A stretch of DNA of 64,000 nucleotides, from NCBI RefSeq assembly GCF_024722015.1, contig NZ_JANQBD010000002.1:372001-436000 (forward strand), read 5' to 3'. Shown here one piece after another: positions 1 through 8,426 of the stretch (its first letter is position 1; each line of letters starts with the position of its first letter). Under the pieces are notes generated by a model that made no database searches, was not told the DNA's origin, and saw only the letters and a program-made list of their open reading frames with translations. The DNA is from Paenibacillus radicis (ex Xue et al. 2023) (GTDB taxonomy: Bacteria > Bacillota > Bacilli > Paenibacillales > NBRC-103111). The translations under genes and the position numbers were made by a program.

Positions 1-463
1 TTGTTGGTTTATCCCAAGGTGGGTATACACGTATTGCCCGTTTACCCCCCTCACCATTATTTGATACTATATTCTGTTGAAATAAGACGGTTTTCGGAAA
101 TACAAATTGACCAAAGTTACTACCTTGGCGTGTACTAATAACGAAAAAATCGACTGGATCTGATCCGTTAAACGGTTGGGTCGATCCATCCCCCACTCTC
201 TGCCATAGTGTCACAAATTGCCCGACCTTAGTTGGAGTAATTTTAGCAGCACGAAATCTAATGGACATACAATTTATATTAAATAAATAAGCCCCATACT
301 CAGCATTTTGTGCTTCCAAGAGTGGTTGAGAGCATTCAAACCCGCATACGTTATAGACAAGCTCCCTGGCGGCAAGCAAATCACTATGAATGGTATCTGA
401 AAAAGTTCGAGAACTTTGATTGTTAGAGCCATCTTCCGTTAAGGGACGGTTGTTCCTAGCCAT
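1..463 (-). CDS. MepB family protein (3' end beyond the window)
   Basis: The open frame runs from an ATG at 463 to the left edge without a stop, so about 154 residues are visible and the C-terminus is missing. An AGGAG lies just upstream of the ATG. The visible part contains the runs AKITPTKVGQFVTLW, DPVDFFVI, FGQFVFPK and a terminal RVYPPWD. I recognise these as the conserved core of MepB, the small protein encoded with the MepA efflux pump and MepR in Staphylococcus. Its biochemical function is not established. Its stop lies outside the window, so the neighbours on that side are unknown. The phosphotriesterase-like gene upstream on the same strand ends 40 bp before this start. Confidence 0.8.
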   Translation of the reverse strand, partial: MARNNRPLTEDGSNNQSSRTFSDTIHSDLLAARELVYNVCGFECSQPLLEAQNAEYGAYLFNINCMSIRFRAAKITPTKVGQFVTLWQRVGDGSTQPFNGSDPVDFFVISTRQGSNFGQFVFPKTVLFQQNIVSNNGEGGKRAIRVYPPWDKPT

Positions 464-503
464 ATACTTAAATCTCCTGTTTCCATATGAGTTGGTTGCT
501 TAT

Positions 504-1418
504 CTACGAACGGTTGCGCAGAGCGATAGCCGGGTTGTAGGACATTAAACTGTCCAGCACGCTTCGATCAATTCCCCATTCTTCCGCAAATGGAATAAAC
601 ACCGTGAACAGCTTATGATAAGGCCGAATATCACCGCCTTGCTCTTTTCCAACCGTGTACCAGCCCAGGTCCTGAGACAGCAGCAGCTTCTCTTTCATTC
701 CGCGATCGAGAAAAGCTTGGAGCAGCCTGCAATTATCCTCATTAGGCCAACGCATGATGGAATCAAGCTCAATCCACATCCCCTGCTTGAAAGCCAATTC
801 ATGCATGTCCAGATCTTTTTCGTTCTGGGCGTGAACCCAGATGAATCGAGACGGATCAAAGTGGCGCTCTGCCATAATTTCCAGCACATGCATGACCGCG
901 ATGCCATCGTTCGTATGGGCTTGGATCGGCAGACCGGTTTCTAGCGATGTGGTCAGTGCGGCACGGACGATCTTCTCCTGTACCGGGTTAAGCCGGCCTT
1001 TGTTCAGCGCGATCTTAATAAAGCCCGGCTTGACCCCGCTATCTCCGATTCCATCGTCATATTCGCGAATCCACAGCTTGGCAAGCTCCGTTTCCGGTAT
1101 TTCGTACACAAATGGCGACAAATATGGAGCTTGATAAAATCCAGTATTCGTGATGATATGCAAGCCCGACTTTTCGGCCAACTCGCGTAATAAATAGGGA
1201 TCCCTTCCCAAATATTCCGGAGAGCAATCGACAAACGACCTACACCCCACACTCTTAAGCTCCAACAAATAAGGTAAAATATGGTCGACTACTTCCTGGC
1301 GATCATAATCATCTCGCGTCAATTTTCCGTCTTCGATAAAGCCAACCAAAATATGCTCATGCGGCAGGGTAACGCCAAGCTCCCTTTCTTCGATCGGACC
1401 AAGCACCGTATGTATCAT
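504..1418 (-). CDS. phosphotriesterase-like metal-dependent hydrolase
   Basis: A 304-residue amidohydrolase-superfamily protein of the phosphotriesterase-homology family. The metal-binding set is visible: HxH in TLPHEH near residue 20, a candidate carbamylated lysine in GFIKIAL, histidines in PIQAHTND and IWVHAQNE, and the late aspartate in LLLSQDLG. Family members hydrolyse phosphotriesters, lactones or related esters; the natural substrate here cannot be told. I start at 1418 because AAGGAAGG precedes that ATG and it overlaps the upstream gene's stop as ATGA, while the longer frame has no better site. The 4-bp overlap indicates translational coupling with the SDR gene, so the two probably act on the same metabolite. 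Confidence 0.85.
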   Translation of the reverse strand: MIHTVLGPIEERELGVTLPHEHILVGFIEDGKLTRDDYDRQEVVDHILPYLLELKSVGCRSFVDCSPEYLGRDPYLLRELAEKSGLHIITNTGFYQAPYLSPFVYEIPETELAKLWIREYDDGIGDSGVKPGFIKIALNKGRLNPVQEKIVRAALTTSLETGLPIQAHTNDGIAVMHVLEIMAERHFDPSRFIWVHAQNEKDLDMHELAFKQGMWIELDSIMRWPNEDNCRLLQAFLDRGMKEKLLLSQDLGWYTVGKEQGGDIRPYHKLFTVFIPFAEEWGIDRSVLDSLMSYNPAIALRNRS

Positions 1419-2335
1419 AGTAGTGAGCCTTCCTTTGACAGCATCCAATCGAATGTTTCTTTCAGAGCATCCTCCAGCTTCAACTGCGGCTTATATCCGG
1501 TTACTTCAGTTAACCGTGAAGTGTCATAAATGCGATGCCTTGCATGATGGACATCGTTAGGCTTATTTTGCAAAAATGAGTGAAGCAGCACGGAGCTGAA
1601 TTGCAGCTCTACGTCCAATAGTCCGGCAACGATCTCGTAATATCGCTTTGCCGTTACCGCATCAGGTCCCGCACAATTAAAAATATGTCCGAAGCTCTGC
1701 TCCATCCCGGCTATATGTGCGATGCATTGCGCAATTTCGCGAGTCCATACCGGTTGGATAAGCATCAGCCCATCGTTCAGCAGCTTCAGGCCTTCTCCGC
1801 TGCGGATTTTGTCCAACAGCCCCGTATCCCGACCGAGCACCTGGTCGCTTCCTAGCTCCTTTCCAGCTCCCAAAATATGAGGCGGCCGAAGAATCGTCAC
1901 AGGGAAACTCTCTTTCTCCCAGGCCTCCAGAAACAACCGCTCACAATCAAGCTTCCCTACCGCATATGCTGTGTCACGCTGCGTTTCAGCCGACTCTGCT
2001 ATTGGAAATACCGTCCGCGTAGTGGACGCGTATACATAATCGGTACTGATAAAAACATAATGCCCGCAACATCCGTTCAAGCTGTGTAAGGAGTTCAACG
2101 CATCAAGCTCCTTATAGCCGGCGCAATCGACGACAAGGTCGTAATGACGACCCTCCAATGCCGCTTGCAACTCCTCCCGAATGGAACGATCTGCCTGAAT
2201 AATGGTACCACCCATAGTAACAGGCTTGTTACCTCGGCTAAGCACGTGTGTGTCCCAACCTTCCTCGATCAGTTGTGTAGTTATCGCGCCGCCGAGAAAT
2301 CCGCTGCCACCTATGATAAGTGCAATTTTCCCCAT
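1415..2335 (-). CDS. NAD(P)-dependent SDR epimerase/dehydratase-like protein
   Basis: A 306-residue extended short-chain dehydrogenase/reductase. The N-terminus carries the Rossmann glycine motif GGSGFLGG (residues 8-15), and YAVGK is the YxxxK catalytic pair. The middle resembles NAD-dependent epimerases acting on nucleotide sugars, but no substrate is evident. An AGAGGTGAT ribosome binding site precedes the ATG, with a TATAAT about 25 bp further upstream that could be a -10 element. It is the first gene of a two-gene operon with the phosphotriesterase-like hydrolase. Confidence 0.85.
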   Translation of the reverse strand: MGKIALIIGGSGFLGGAITTQLIEEGWDTHVLSRGNKPVTMGGTIIQADRSIREELQAALEGRHYDLVVDCAGYKELDALNSLHSLNGCCGHYVFISTDYVYASTTRTVFPIAESAETQRDTAYAVGKLDCERLFLEAWEKESFPVTILRPPHILGAGKELGSDQVLGRDTGLLDKIRSGEGLKLLNDGLMLIQPVWTREIAQCIAHIAGMEQSFGHIFNCAGPDAVTAKRYYEIVAGLLDVELQFSSVLLHSFLQNKPNDVHHARHRIYDTSRLTEVTGYKPQLKLEDALKETFDWMLSKEGSLL

Positions 2336-2513
2336 AATCTATCACCTCTTGGTTATATTATAGAACCATATTCGTTAAAAATCTTACTGGAAGCGATTTC
2401 ATGAAACCATTATAGCAAAAAGTGGAAAGGTTTTGTTAGGAAAAAACACTTTCACATAAGTTAGTTTAACTTGATATGCCCCTTCTGAAGCATCCTTTTC
2501 TCTGCTCTATACG

Positions 2514-2548
2514 AACAGGCTGCCGATTGAATACTTCGGCAGCCTGTT
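2514..2548. terminator. hairpin terminator
   Basis: A perfect 13-bp stem (2514-2526 with 2536-2548) around a 9-nt loop lies 24 bp beyond the stop of the minus-strand glyoxalase-fold gene. The downstream tract on the minus strand is not strongly T-rich, so termination strength is uncertain. Confidence 0.6.
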
Positions 2549-2572
2549 TATTTCGATAATCGTTACCCTTAC

Positions 2573-2995
2573 TTATTCTGTAATCTCCCACTCTGGATTA
2601 TAAACTACTTCCCACAAATGACCATCCGGGTCTTGGAAGTAGCCTGAATACCCTCCCCAAAAAGTCTCATGAGCAGGAACTGTAATAATAGCACCGGCCT
2701 TCTTCACTTCTTCCATCACCTTATCAACTTCTTCTTGGCTGCTTACATTGTGACCGATACTGAATTCAGTGGGGCTTGCTTCAGTCTGATTGATCTTCGC
2801 GTCATAGGCAAGGTTTTTACGACTAAATAGGGCAAGCCTTAAACCCGCTTCCAAGTCGAAGAAGGCAACAGCACCATGCTCAAATTCTTGGCCTATAATC
2901 CCTTTTGTCGGGAACCCTAGACCATTGTGATAAAACTCCAAAGATCGCTCCAAGTCATCTACACCCAATGTAATAACTGTAATACGTGGTTTCAA
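2573..2995 (-). CDS. VOC (glyoxalase/bleomycin-resistance fold) protein
   Basis: 140 residues with the typical single VOC module pair: ITVITLGVDDLERSLEFYHNGLGFP at the N-terminus and GGYSGYFQDPDGHLWEVVYNPEW at the C-terminus. The start is a TTG at 2995, placed by GGGAGG eight to nine bases upstream. Family members bind a metal and act on small electrophiles or antibiotics; nothing here identifies the ligand. It sits alone between two minus-strand genes, 53 bp from the AraC-type regulator, which may or may not control it. Confidence 0.85.
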   Translation of the reverse strand: MKPRITVITLGVDDLERSLEFYHNGLGFPTKGIIGQEFEHGAVAFFDLEAGLRLALFSRKNLAYDAKINQTEASPTEFSIGHNVSSQEEVDKVMEEVKKAGAIITVPAHETFWGGYSGYFQDPDGHLWEVVYNPEWEITE

Positions 2996-3048
2996 AGTAA
3001 ATACCTCCCTATTATTGTGTTCTTTAATATCCTAACGGTTTCTAATCG

Positions 3049-3936
3049 CTAAGGATTGTAGAAATCGGACATGCTTCCAAACTCTCTGAGCGCAGCAAGC
3101 GGCGAATCACCGTAGAAGCGTTTGAAATCTCGTATCATATGGGCTTGATCAAAATAACCATGGTCTAACGCAAGGGAAACTCCGTCTATTCTTCGTGAGC
3201 TTTGTATGCAGTCTATAATCGCTTGGAACCGTACAACATCACAAAATCTTTTTGGGCTCGTTCCGATCCATTGATAAAATATCCGATTCATATGACGTGC
3301 GCTAATTACTTCTTTATCAGCTAATTCCTTTACGCTCGTTTTTCCTTTAGCTACAAAAATGTGATAGAGCAGATTATTTATTAAGCTGTCGTTTATATTG
3401 TTTTTAGTCCGCACGCTAGAGAGTAGATATTGCTCCATAATCTGAGCCTTATTCTCGAAAGACGGCTCTTCGAAAATCCGATATCCAATTTCACTTGCGA
3501 ACCCGGGCCAAACCAAATCTATGTCAAAATGAGAATTAGCCAGCTCATGTAGGGGCATACCTAACAAAAAATGCGCTCCACCTGGAAAAAATCGTACGCC
3601 AAACTTTCTCACCGGGAAATTCTTATCGTAAGTAATTGTAAAGGAACTATCAAAAAATCCGCAAAAAACAATCCTGAATGTATTACGCTTGAGGTCATGT
3701 ACAAATAAAATGTCATTGCAGCCGTCCGGCAATACCCTGTCAACTGTTTCTTCACGTATCACATTGAAGGGTTGGGAAGCATCCTGGCGCTGATTTTCCA
3801 TCACAGGTTCAGTTAGCCAATAACAGGATACATATGGAGCTAGTAACTGCGAGGGGGAAATTTCCGTATATTTGTACGCTGCAACTCTGCCGCTTGCTTG
3901 TTTTGGCCGAAAAAGCGAATGCATCTGTACATGCAT
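3049..3936 (-). CDS. AraC family transcriptional regulator
   Basis: 295 residues. The C-terminal third has the two-helix-turn-helix AraC DNA-binding domain (SARHMNRIFYQWIGTSPKRFCDVVRF and the final FDQAHMIRDFKRFYGDSP). The N-terminal part (APYVSCYWLTEP, VLPDGCNDILFV, GVRFFPGGAHFLLG) matches the DUF6597-type sensor region common in Bacillota AraC proteins. I start at the ATG at 3936 because AAAGGGGGG precedes it; the GTG 33 bp upstream has no site. It is followed by the glyoxalase-fold gene in the same orientation. Confidence 0.88.
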   Translation of the reverse strand: MHVQMHSLFRPKQASGRVAAYKYTEISPSQLLAPYVSCYWLTEPVMENQRQDASQPFNVIREETVDRVLPDGCNDILFVHDLKRNTFRIVFCGFFDSSFTITYDKNFPVRKFGVRFFPGGAHFLLGMPLHELANSHFDIDLVWPGFASEIGYRIFEEPSFENKAQIMEQYLLSSVRTKNNINDSLINNLLYHIFVAKGKTSVKELADKEVISARHMNRIFYQWIGTSPKRFCDVVRFQAIIDCIQSSRRIDGVSLALDHGYFDQAHMIRDFKRFYGDSPLAALREFGSMSDFYNP

Positions 3937-4128
3937 GAAGCTCGCCCCCCTTTTGACTGTATGATTCACTCCGACTAATGACTTATTTCAGGCCTTTGGT
4001 CTGTTTTGATTTCAGTTTACTGTTACGTGCCCCTTATAAAAGCTATTACAAAGAATGGCTGTAACGTTAATATTACCATCGAGCTTGGCTTAGTGGTATA
4101 CCCTTTGTGGTCATGCTTTTTCATCAAT

Positions 4129-4150
4129 TAAAAAAACGACCCTAAGGCCG
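4129..4150 (-). terminator. rho-independent terminator after the cyclase-like gene
   Basis: On the minus strand a short GC-rich stem (4146-4150 with 4137-4141, loop TTAG) is followed by about seven T residues. It starts 8 bp beyond the stop codon of the cyclase-like gene. Confidence 0.6.
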
Positions 4151-4157
4151 TGTCAGA

Positions 4158-4634
4158 TTATATGGATACTCTTGCCCATGCGCGAATAGGAAATGCGCTC
4201 ATACCTTGAAGCTTCATAGGGACTGCAGAGAATCGAAACCCTACAGTCGGAAGCTGCTCCAAGTTGCAAATGTTCTCCACGATTAGAATTCCTGCTTCGA
4301 GCAGGATCGAATGAACTGGACGCTCGGGATCACCTTCGAGACGGATGACGATGCCATTGAGGTCAGCTATCGAATCAATTGGCAATTCAGCAATATCGGG
4401 CATACCGGCAAATCGGTGAGCAGGACTGTCAATAGAAGTTCCAGCGTTAGCCACCATATCAACCCGACCAATGTGAAAGGTAACTCCAGGAGCGTAACAC
4501 CCTTCAGAATTTTCATGGCTCAAATAATCCGATACCTGTGGTTTCGGAAAGCCAGGGTAAGTCTCCATTCCGTTAACGATCGTGTGGCTGAGGTCTATTA
4601 CACGTTTATCCATTGCTGACGTATTATCAGGCAT
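4158..4634 (-). CDS. cyclase/kynurenine-formamidase-like protein, internally shortened
   Basis: 158 residues, clearly related to the cyclase family (PF04199). It has the N-terminal RVIDLSHTIVNGMETYPGFP, the metal-site region VANAGTSIDSPAHRF and the C-terminal end AVPMKLQGMSAFPIRAWA. The family is usually 210-225 residues. Between ADLNGIVIR and ERPVHSILLEAGI this protein lacks roughly 55-60 residues that normally carry the helical segment before the SVNIDD-type motif. The reading frame is intact, so it is an in-frame internal deletion rather than a frameshift. Activity is doubtful. The ATG at 4634 is chosen from AAGGAAGA upstream. It lies 34 bp downstream of the LysR gene, probably the same transcript. 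Confidence 0.7.
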   Translation of the reverse strand: MPDNTSAMDKRVIDLSHTIVNGMETYPGFPKPQVSDYLSHENSEGCYAPGVTFHIGRVDMVANAGTSIDSPAHRFAGMPDIAELPIDSIADLNGIVIRLEGDPERPVHSILLEAGILIVENICNLEQLPTVGFRFSAVPMKLQGMSAFPIRAWARVSI

Positions 4635-4668
4635 AACTAAATCTTCCTTTTTAATAGTTAATTGTAAT

Positions 4669-5559
4669 TTAGTCCAACTGCTGATCTGCAATTGTTTCTC
4701 TTAATAAACCTATAAATTTTTGTGCTGCAAAGCCTATATATTTTTCTTTGTGGTAGGCGAGTCCAATCTGCCTGCGAACAGGCGGCTTCTCAAGTTTGAT
4801 CATTCTAATATTATCATTTGTCCATAAAGTCAAGAGAGTTTTTGACAGGATGGATACTCCGGCTTGGGCTTGAACTAAAGTGAGAATCGATTCCGTTGCA
4901 TCGGTTTCAATGATGGGATTTATTTGAGCTTCTATAGTTTTAAAAGCGGCATTAATTTGTTGGCGGCACTGATATTTTTCTGGAAATAAGATGAAATGCT
5001 GATCCTTCACTTGCTCTAAATCAATGGTTTTCTTTGCAGCCAAAGGATGATTGTTCGAAACGGTTAAATACAAATCTTCCTCGTATAAGAGCTCTGTTGT
5101 AATTCTTTCATCATGAATTGGAATAATTGTCAAACCTAAATCAATCTCATTACGAATGATTCCTTCTGTAACATCATCACGGCCAACCACTGCGATTTGA
5201 ACGTACGGGTAATTCTTATGAAAAGTGAAAAGTACTTTGGAAACCAATTGGTTCAGTTCCCCCGTCAAAACGCCGATTGAAAGCCGGCCACATTTAACTT
5301 CCTGCAATTCTTCGATTTCTTCTTGGGCATTTTGCAGGCTATTAAATACTTGGTTACTATGCTTTAGAAGGATTTCTCCCGCTTCCGTAAGTGCAGTCTT
5401 CTTTCCGATTCGATCGAATAGCGGCATTCCGATTTCTATTTCTAATGCCTTTATTTGATGACTTAATGTGGGTTGGGTCACCCCTAATTTTTCGGAAGCA
5501 CGAGTGAAATGCAGCTCCTTGCATACTGCCATAAAGTATTCTAGTTGTCTTAATTCCAT
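4669..5559 (-). CDS. LysR family transcriptional regulator
   Basis: 296 residues beginning MELRQLEYFMAVCKELHFT, the classic LysR winged helix-turn-helix (residues 1-60, TRASEKLGVTQPTLSHQIKALE). A periplasmic-binding-like co-inducer domain follows. The start at 5559 follows GGAGGGC and is the usual LysR N-terminus; the upstream in-frame ATG would add six residues. LysR proteins typically sense a pathway metabolite. The cyclase-like gene follows it in the same direction, which is unusual for LysR targets, which are more often divergent. Confidence 0.9.
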   Translation of the reverse strand: MELRQLEYFMAVCKELHFTRASEKLGVTQPTLSHQIKALEIEIGMPLFDRIGKKTALTEAGEILLKHSNQVFNSLQNAQEEIEELQEVKCGRLSIGVLTGELNQLVSKVLFTFHKNYPYVQIAVVGRDDVTEGIIRNEIDLGLTIIPIHDERITTELLYEEDLYLTVSNNHPLAAKKTIDLEQVKDQHFILFPEKYQCRQQINAAFKTIEAQINPIIETDATESILTLVQAQAGVSILSKTLLTLWTNDNIRMIKLEKPPVRRQIGLAYHKEKYIGFAAQKFIGLLRETIADQQLD

Positions 5560-5632
5560 ATTATATTTGCCCTCCATAAGCCATGACCACTAATAATCAA
5601 AATAGAAATGGTTGTTAGTTCTAACTTGGTTA

Positions 5633-6271
5633 TTATTCTTTCCAGGGTGAATGTAATACGCAATCGCAAAAGTTTATCCCTTGAAATCCTGGGAGCAATC
5701 GAGCACAAACATCTGCTTTTATATTACCAAATGTCGTTTCTGGTTTATGTTTGAAGCCTTCGAGGAATGATGGCAATATCTTGTTTTTAAAATTATTACG
5801 CGGAAATGCAGATACTACCTTTTCACGCACTTCTTCTGTAATACTGTCAAAATTCTCACCCATCACATCGTAACCAACTCCCGAATAAATGAGAGCAACC
5901 TCAGGTTCTTTATATTGTGCAACTCCAATCGTTGTGTGTAAAGCAATCGCATCCCAAACTAAACGGATAGAAGTATCCGGTACCCCGTGCTGCTGAAGAT
6001 AACTGCGGGCTGCATTGGCACCATCTACCTCGAAGCGTTTATCCGCGCTGCTATAATGCTTGGTAAGTCCCAAATCGTGGAATAGGGCACTGATATAAAG
6101 CAATTCAGGATCGAATTTAACCGCTGCATTCTGACCTTGAAGGACACCAAAAAGAAAAACACGATGGGAATGGTTCCATAATAAATCATTACCATGCTCA
6201 CGCAGCAACTCAGCTGCTCCAATGGCTAATTTACTATCGGGAATTTTGATATCTGCAATGATTGTAGACAT
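5633..6271 (-). CDS. HD domain phosphohydrolase-like protein
   Basis: 212 residues with the ordered HD-domain metal ligands: H in WNHSHRVFLFG, the HD pair in ALFHDLGLTKHY, and H in AIALHTTIG. The overall pattern resembles small HD proteins related to cyanamide hydratase, but the substrate is unknown. The ATG at 6271 is preferred over the upstream GTG because AGGAGGG is nine bases away from it and only one base from the GTG. It is divergent from the methyltransferase gene. Confidence 0.82.
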   Translation of the reverse strand: MSTIIADIKIPDSKLAIGAAELLREHGNDLLWNHSHRVFLFGVLQGQNAAVKFDPELLYISALFHDLGLTKHYSSADKRFEVDGANAARSYLQQHGVPDTSIRLVWDAIALHTTIGVAQYKEPEVALIYSGVGYDVMGENFDSITEEVREKVVSAFPRNNFKNKILPSFLEGFKHKPETTFGNIKADVCARLLPGFQGINFCDCVLHSPWKE

Positions 6272-6580
6272 AAAGTTCACCCTCCTAATTTGGATTTATA
6301 TGCTCCCTGATTGTAACTGCACAGAAATAATTGATCAATATTATCGTTTCTATAGTAACAATAGATATTGCGCATGATAAGTCGTGATAAGTTTCATCCA
6401 TGCAGCTTTTTGATCCATTTTATGCCCTACCTGGTGACAGCTTACGTCAGTACTTCCCCTATTTACAGCTAAAAGAATATATGGTAAATTGATTTTAGTT
6501 TCACTTTACGATAACAGGTTTCACTAGATGAAATTAATGTAATACAAAAATTCTCGCAAGTTAATAAGGAGGAAACAACA
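6272..6580. other. divergent intergenic region, no feature identified
   Basis: 309 bp between the HD-domain gene and the methyltransferase gene, AT-rich. It presumably holds both promoters. I see no convincing -35/-10 pair, hairpin or riboswitch. A 30-codon frame at 6400-6492 lacks a ribosome binding site. Confidence 0.5.
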
Positions 6581-7363
6581 ATGGAAGATTCGATTAAAAA
6601 CAAAGTGCAGCAGCAATTTGCTAAAAACGCTGAAAAATATGTCACAAGCAAGCGACATGCCAAAGGCGAAGATTTGTCATTACTCGTCTCATTTTCCAAA
6701 GCCGATAAGAATATGGATGTACTTGACATTGCAACGGGCGGCGGACATGTGGCGAACGCTCTCGCCCCTTTGGTTCATCGGGTTACAGCCTATGATTTGA
6801 CTGAAGAAATGTTAACGACCGCTGCTGAATTTATCCGCGGGAACGGTCATTCAAACGTCGAATTTGTTAAGGGTGATGCAGAACAGCTTCCTTTTTCCGC
6901 CGCTTCTTTCGATCTTGTTACTTGCAGAATTGCAGCGCATCATTTTCCGGATATCCCTGCTTTCGCAAAAGGAGCCTTCCAAGTCGTCAAGCCGGGGGGC
7001 AAGCTGCTGCTTATTGACAATGTAGCTCCTGAGAACGATGATTTCGATCAATTCTACAATGAGATAGAAAAGCAAAGAGATCCTAGTCATGTTCGTGCTT
7101 GGAAAAAATCAGAATGGATCAACCTTCTGGAGAGCGTAGGCTTCCGCATCGAAACGATCGTTTGTTTCCCGAAACCATTCCAGTTTCATGACTGGTGCGA
7201 GCGATCAGCGCTCCCGGAGGAGGAAACAGCTTTGCTGGAGACTAAGATGCTGCAAGTCTCACAGGAGATGCAGCAGTTCTTCTCAATTCAAACCGATGAA
7301 TCAGGCGGACTGTTAAGCTTTACAGGTGAAGCTGTTTATTTCCAAGCCATTCGTCCATCTTAG
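6581..7363 (+). CDS. class I SAM-dependent methyltransferase
   Basis: 260 residues. SAM-binding motif I is VLDIATGGGHVANAL (about residues 48-62), followed by the acidic post-II VTAYDLTEEML, motif GDAEQLPF, and KPGGKLLLIDNV. This is the UbiE/YcgJ type of small-molecule methyltransferase. The substrate is not identifiable. AAGGAGG sits eight bases before the ATG. The DUF2935 gene follows in the same direction about 90 bp downstream and could be cotranscribed. Confidence 0.9.
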   Translation: MEDSIKNKVQQQFAKNAEKYVTSKRHAKGEDLSLLVSFSKADKNMDVLDIATGGGHVANALAPLVHRVTAYDLTEEMLTTAAEFIRGNGHSNVEFVKGDAEQLPFSAASFDLVTCRIAAHHFPDIPAFAKGAFQVVKPGGKLLLIDNVAPENDDFDQFYNEIEKQRDPSHVRAWKKSEWINLLESVGFRIETIVCFPKPFQFHDWCERSALPEEETALLETKMLQVSQEMQQFFSIQTDESGGLLSFTGEAVYFQAIRPS

Positions 7364-7454
7364 GGTTATTAAGTTAGCAACGCTCGCCCGATATGTATAG
7401 CCTGGAGATGCCTCTCATACATTGGAACATACAAACTATGGGGAGCTGATTGCT

Positions 7455-8255
7455 ATGCTGGATCGGGGAGCGCAATATGAGCATCAATTTTGGCTGCAAA
7501 TTTTGGGGGATCATTCCCGTTTTATTCATAACACTTTGTATCCAACCGAACACAAGGATATCGAAGCTTCCGGACAATTCATTCGGCAATTTGATTGGCT
7601 GCTCGAACGATCACGCGGGTCGTTAAATCCTGCGCAGCTTTCGGAGTTGAATCATGCAGCCTATCGGGAGACAATCAGCTTACGTTCCTATAAATTAAAC
7701 CTGCTGGATAGATCTCTACTAGACGCGGTCAAAATCGGTATATCGCCTTCCTTCCTGAATCATATGGTTAATGAGCTAGAGGAATATATTCGTATACTTG
7801 ATGAGCTACTGGCAGGGAAAGCTGTACCGAATTACCCTCCCATCCACCATGATCTGCTATGGCTGTCGGATGCTGCCTTTCATTCCTCAGCCATTTCAAC
7901 GACGCTGGACTTCGTGGAGAGACCGTTGATCGCCAGAAGTAAAATGTTCGAGCAGCATTTTAACGATTTTTATTTAAAAGCTATTGAACTGGCCGGATAT
8001 TTGCGAACGATGAGAAATCAGTATCCCGCGTTTATCCGCTTTCATCGGGACATTAACATGGAAATGACTATCTTTATGGCTTTTCTAAAAGAATTGGAGC
8101 AGCTCGATTTAAGCAAGGAACTGCTTGGCAGCATGAGTCCGCTACTTCCTGATCATATGTACCGGGAGGAATGCTATTATTTGCATAAGCTCGCACAATC
8201 CGGAGAAATTACCACACCAGCCTGTAATCCGACCACACCTCGAGTAGATGGATGA
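7455..8255 (+). CDS. DUF2935 family protein
   Basis: 266 residues, mostly helical. The conserved EHQFWLQILGDHSRFI motif is near the N-terminus and a second His/Glu-containing helix follows (ELAGYLRTMRNQYPAFIRFHRDINMEMTIFM). This matches DUF2935, a duplicated four-helix bundle that binds metal. The function is unknown. I use the ATG at 7455, preceded by GGGGAG at nine bases. A TTG at 7422 would add 11 residues and has a weaker site. The C-terminal tail is proline/threonine-rich and probably disordered. Confidence 0.82.
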   Translation: MLDRGAQYEHQFWLQILGDHSRFIHNTLYPTEHKDIEASGQFIRQFDWLLERSRGSLNPAQLSELNHAAYRETISLRSYKLNLLDRSLLDAVKIGISPSFLNHMVNELEEYIRILDELLAGKAVPNYPPIHHDLLWLSDAAFHSSAISTTLDFVERPLIARSKMFEQHFNDFYLKAIELAGYLRTMRNQYPAFIRFHRDINMEMTIFMAFLKELEQLDLSKELLGSMSPLLPDHMYREECYYLHKLAQSGEITTPACNPTTPRVDG

Positions 8256-8347
8256 ATTTCACCGCGCAATCAAAAAGAGGAGCTTTCACGATGCAAGCTC
8301 TTCAAAATTAGTAACGATATCAACCAGATACTTATGGGCAATAGAAA

Positions 8348-8385
8348 AAGGGTTACAAACCGGTATAACCGGATATGTAACCCTT
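8348..8385. terminator. bidirectional terminator between convergent genes
   Basis: A 10-bp stem (8348-8357 with 8376-8385) contains a second 5-bp hairpin (CCGGT/ACCGG) in its loop, flanked by A-rich and T-rich tracts. It separates the DUF2935 gene from the convergent hydrolase gene. Confidence 0.7.
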
Positions 8386-8426
8386 CTTTGTATTGTCAGT
8401 TTGCAGTTATTTGAGTTCCATAAAAC

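Noticed and set aside
6400..6492. 30-codon frame MQLFDPFYALPGDSLRQYFP upstream of the methyltransferase
   Set aside because: No ribosome binding site and too short to support without conservation data.
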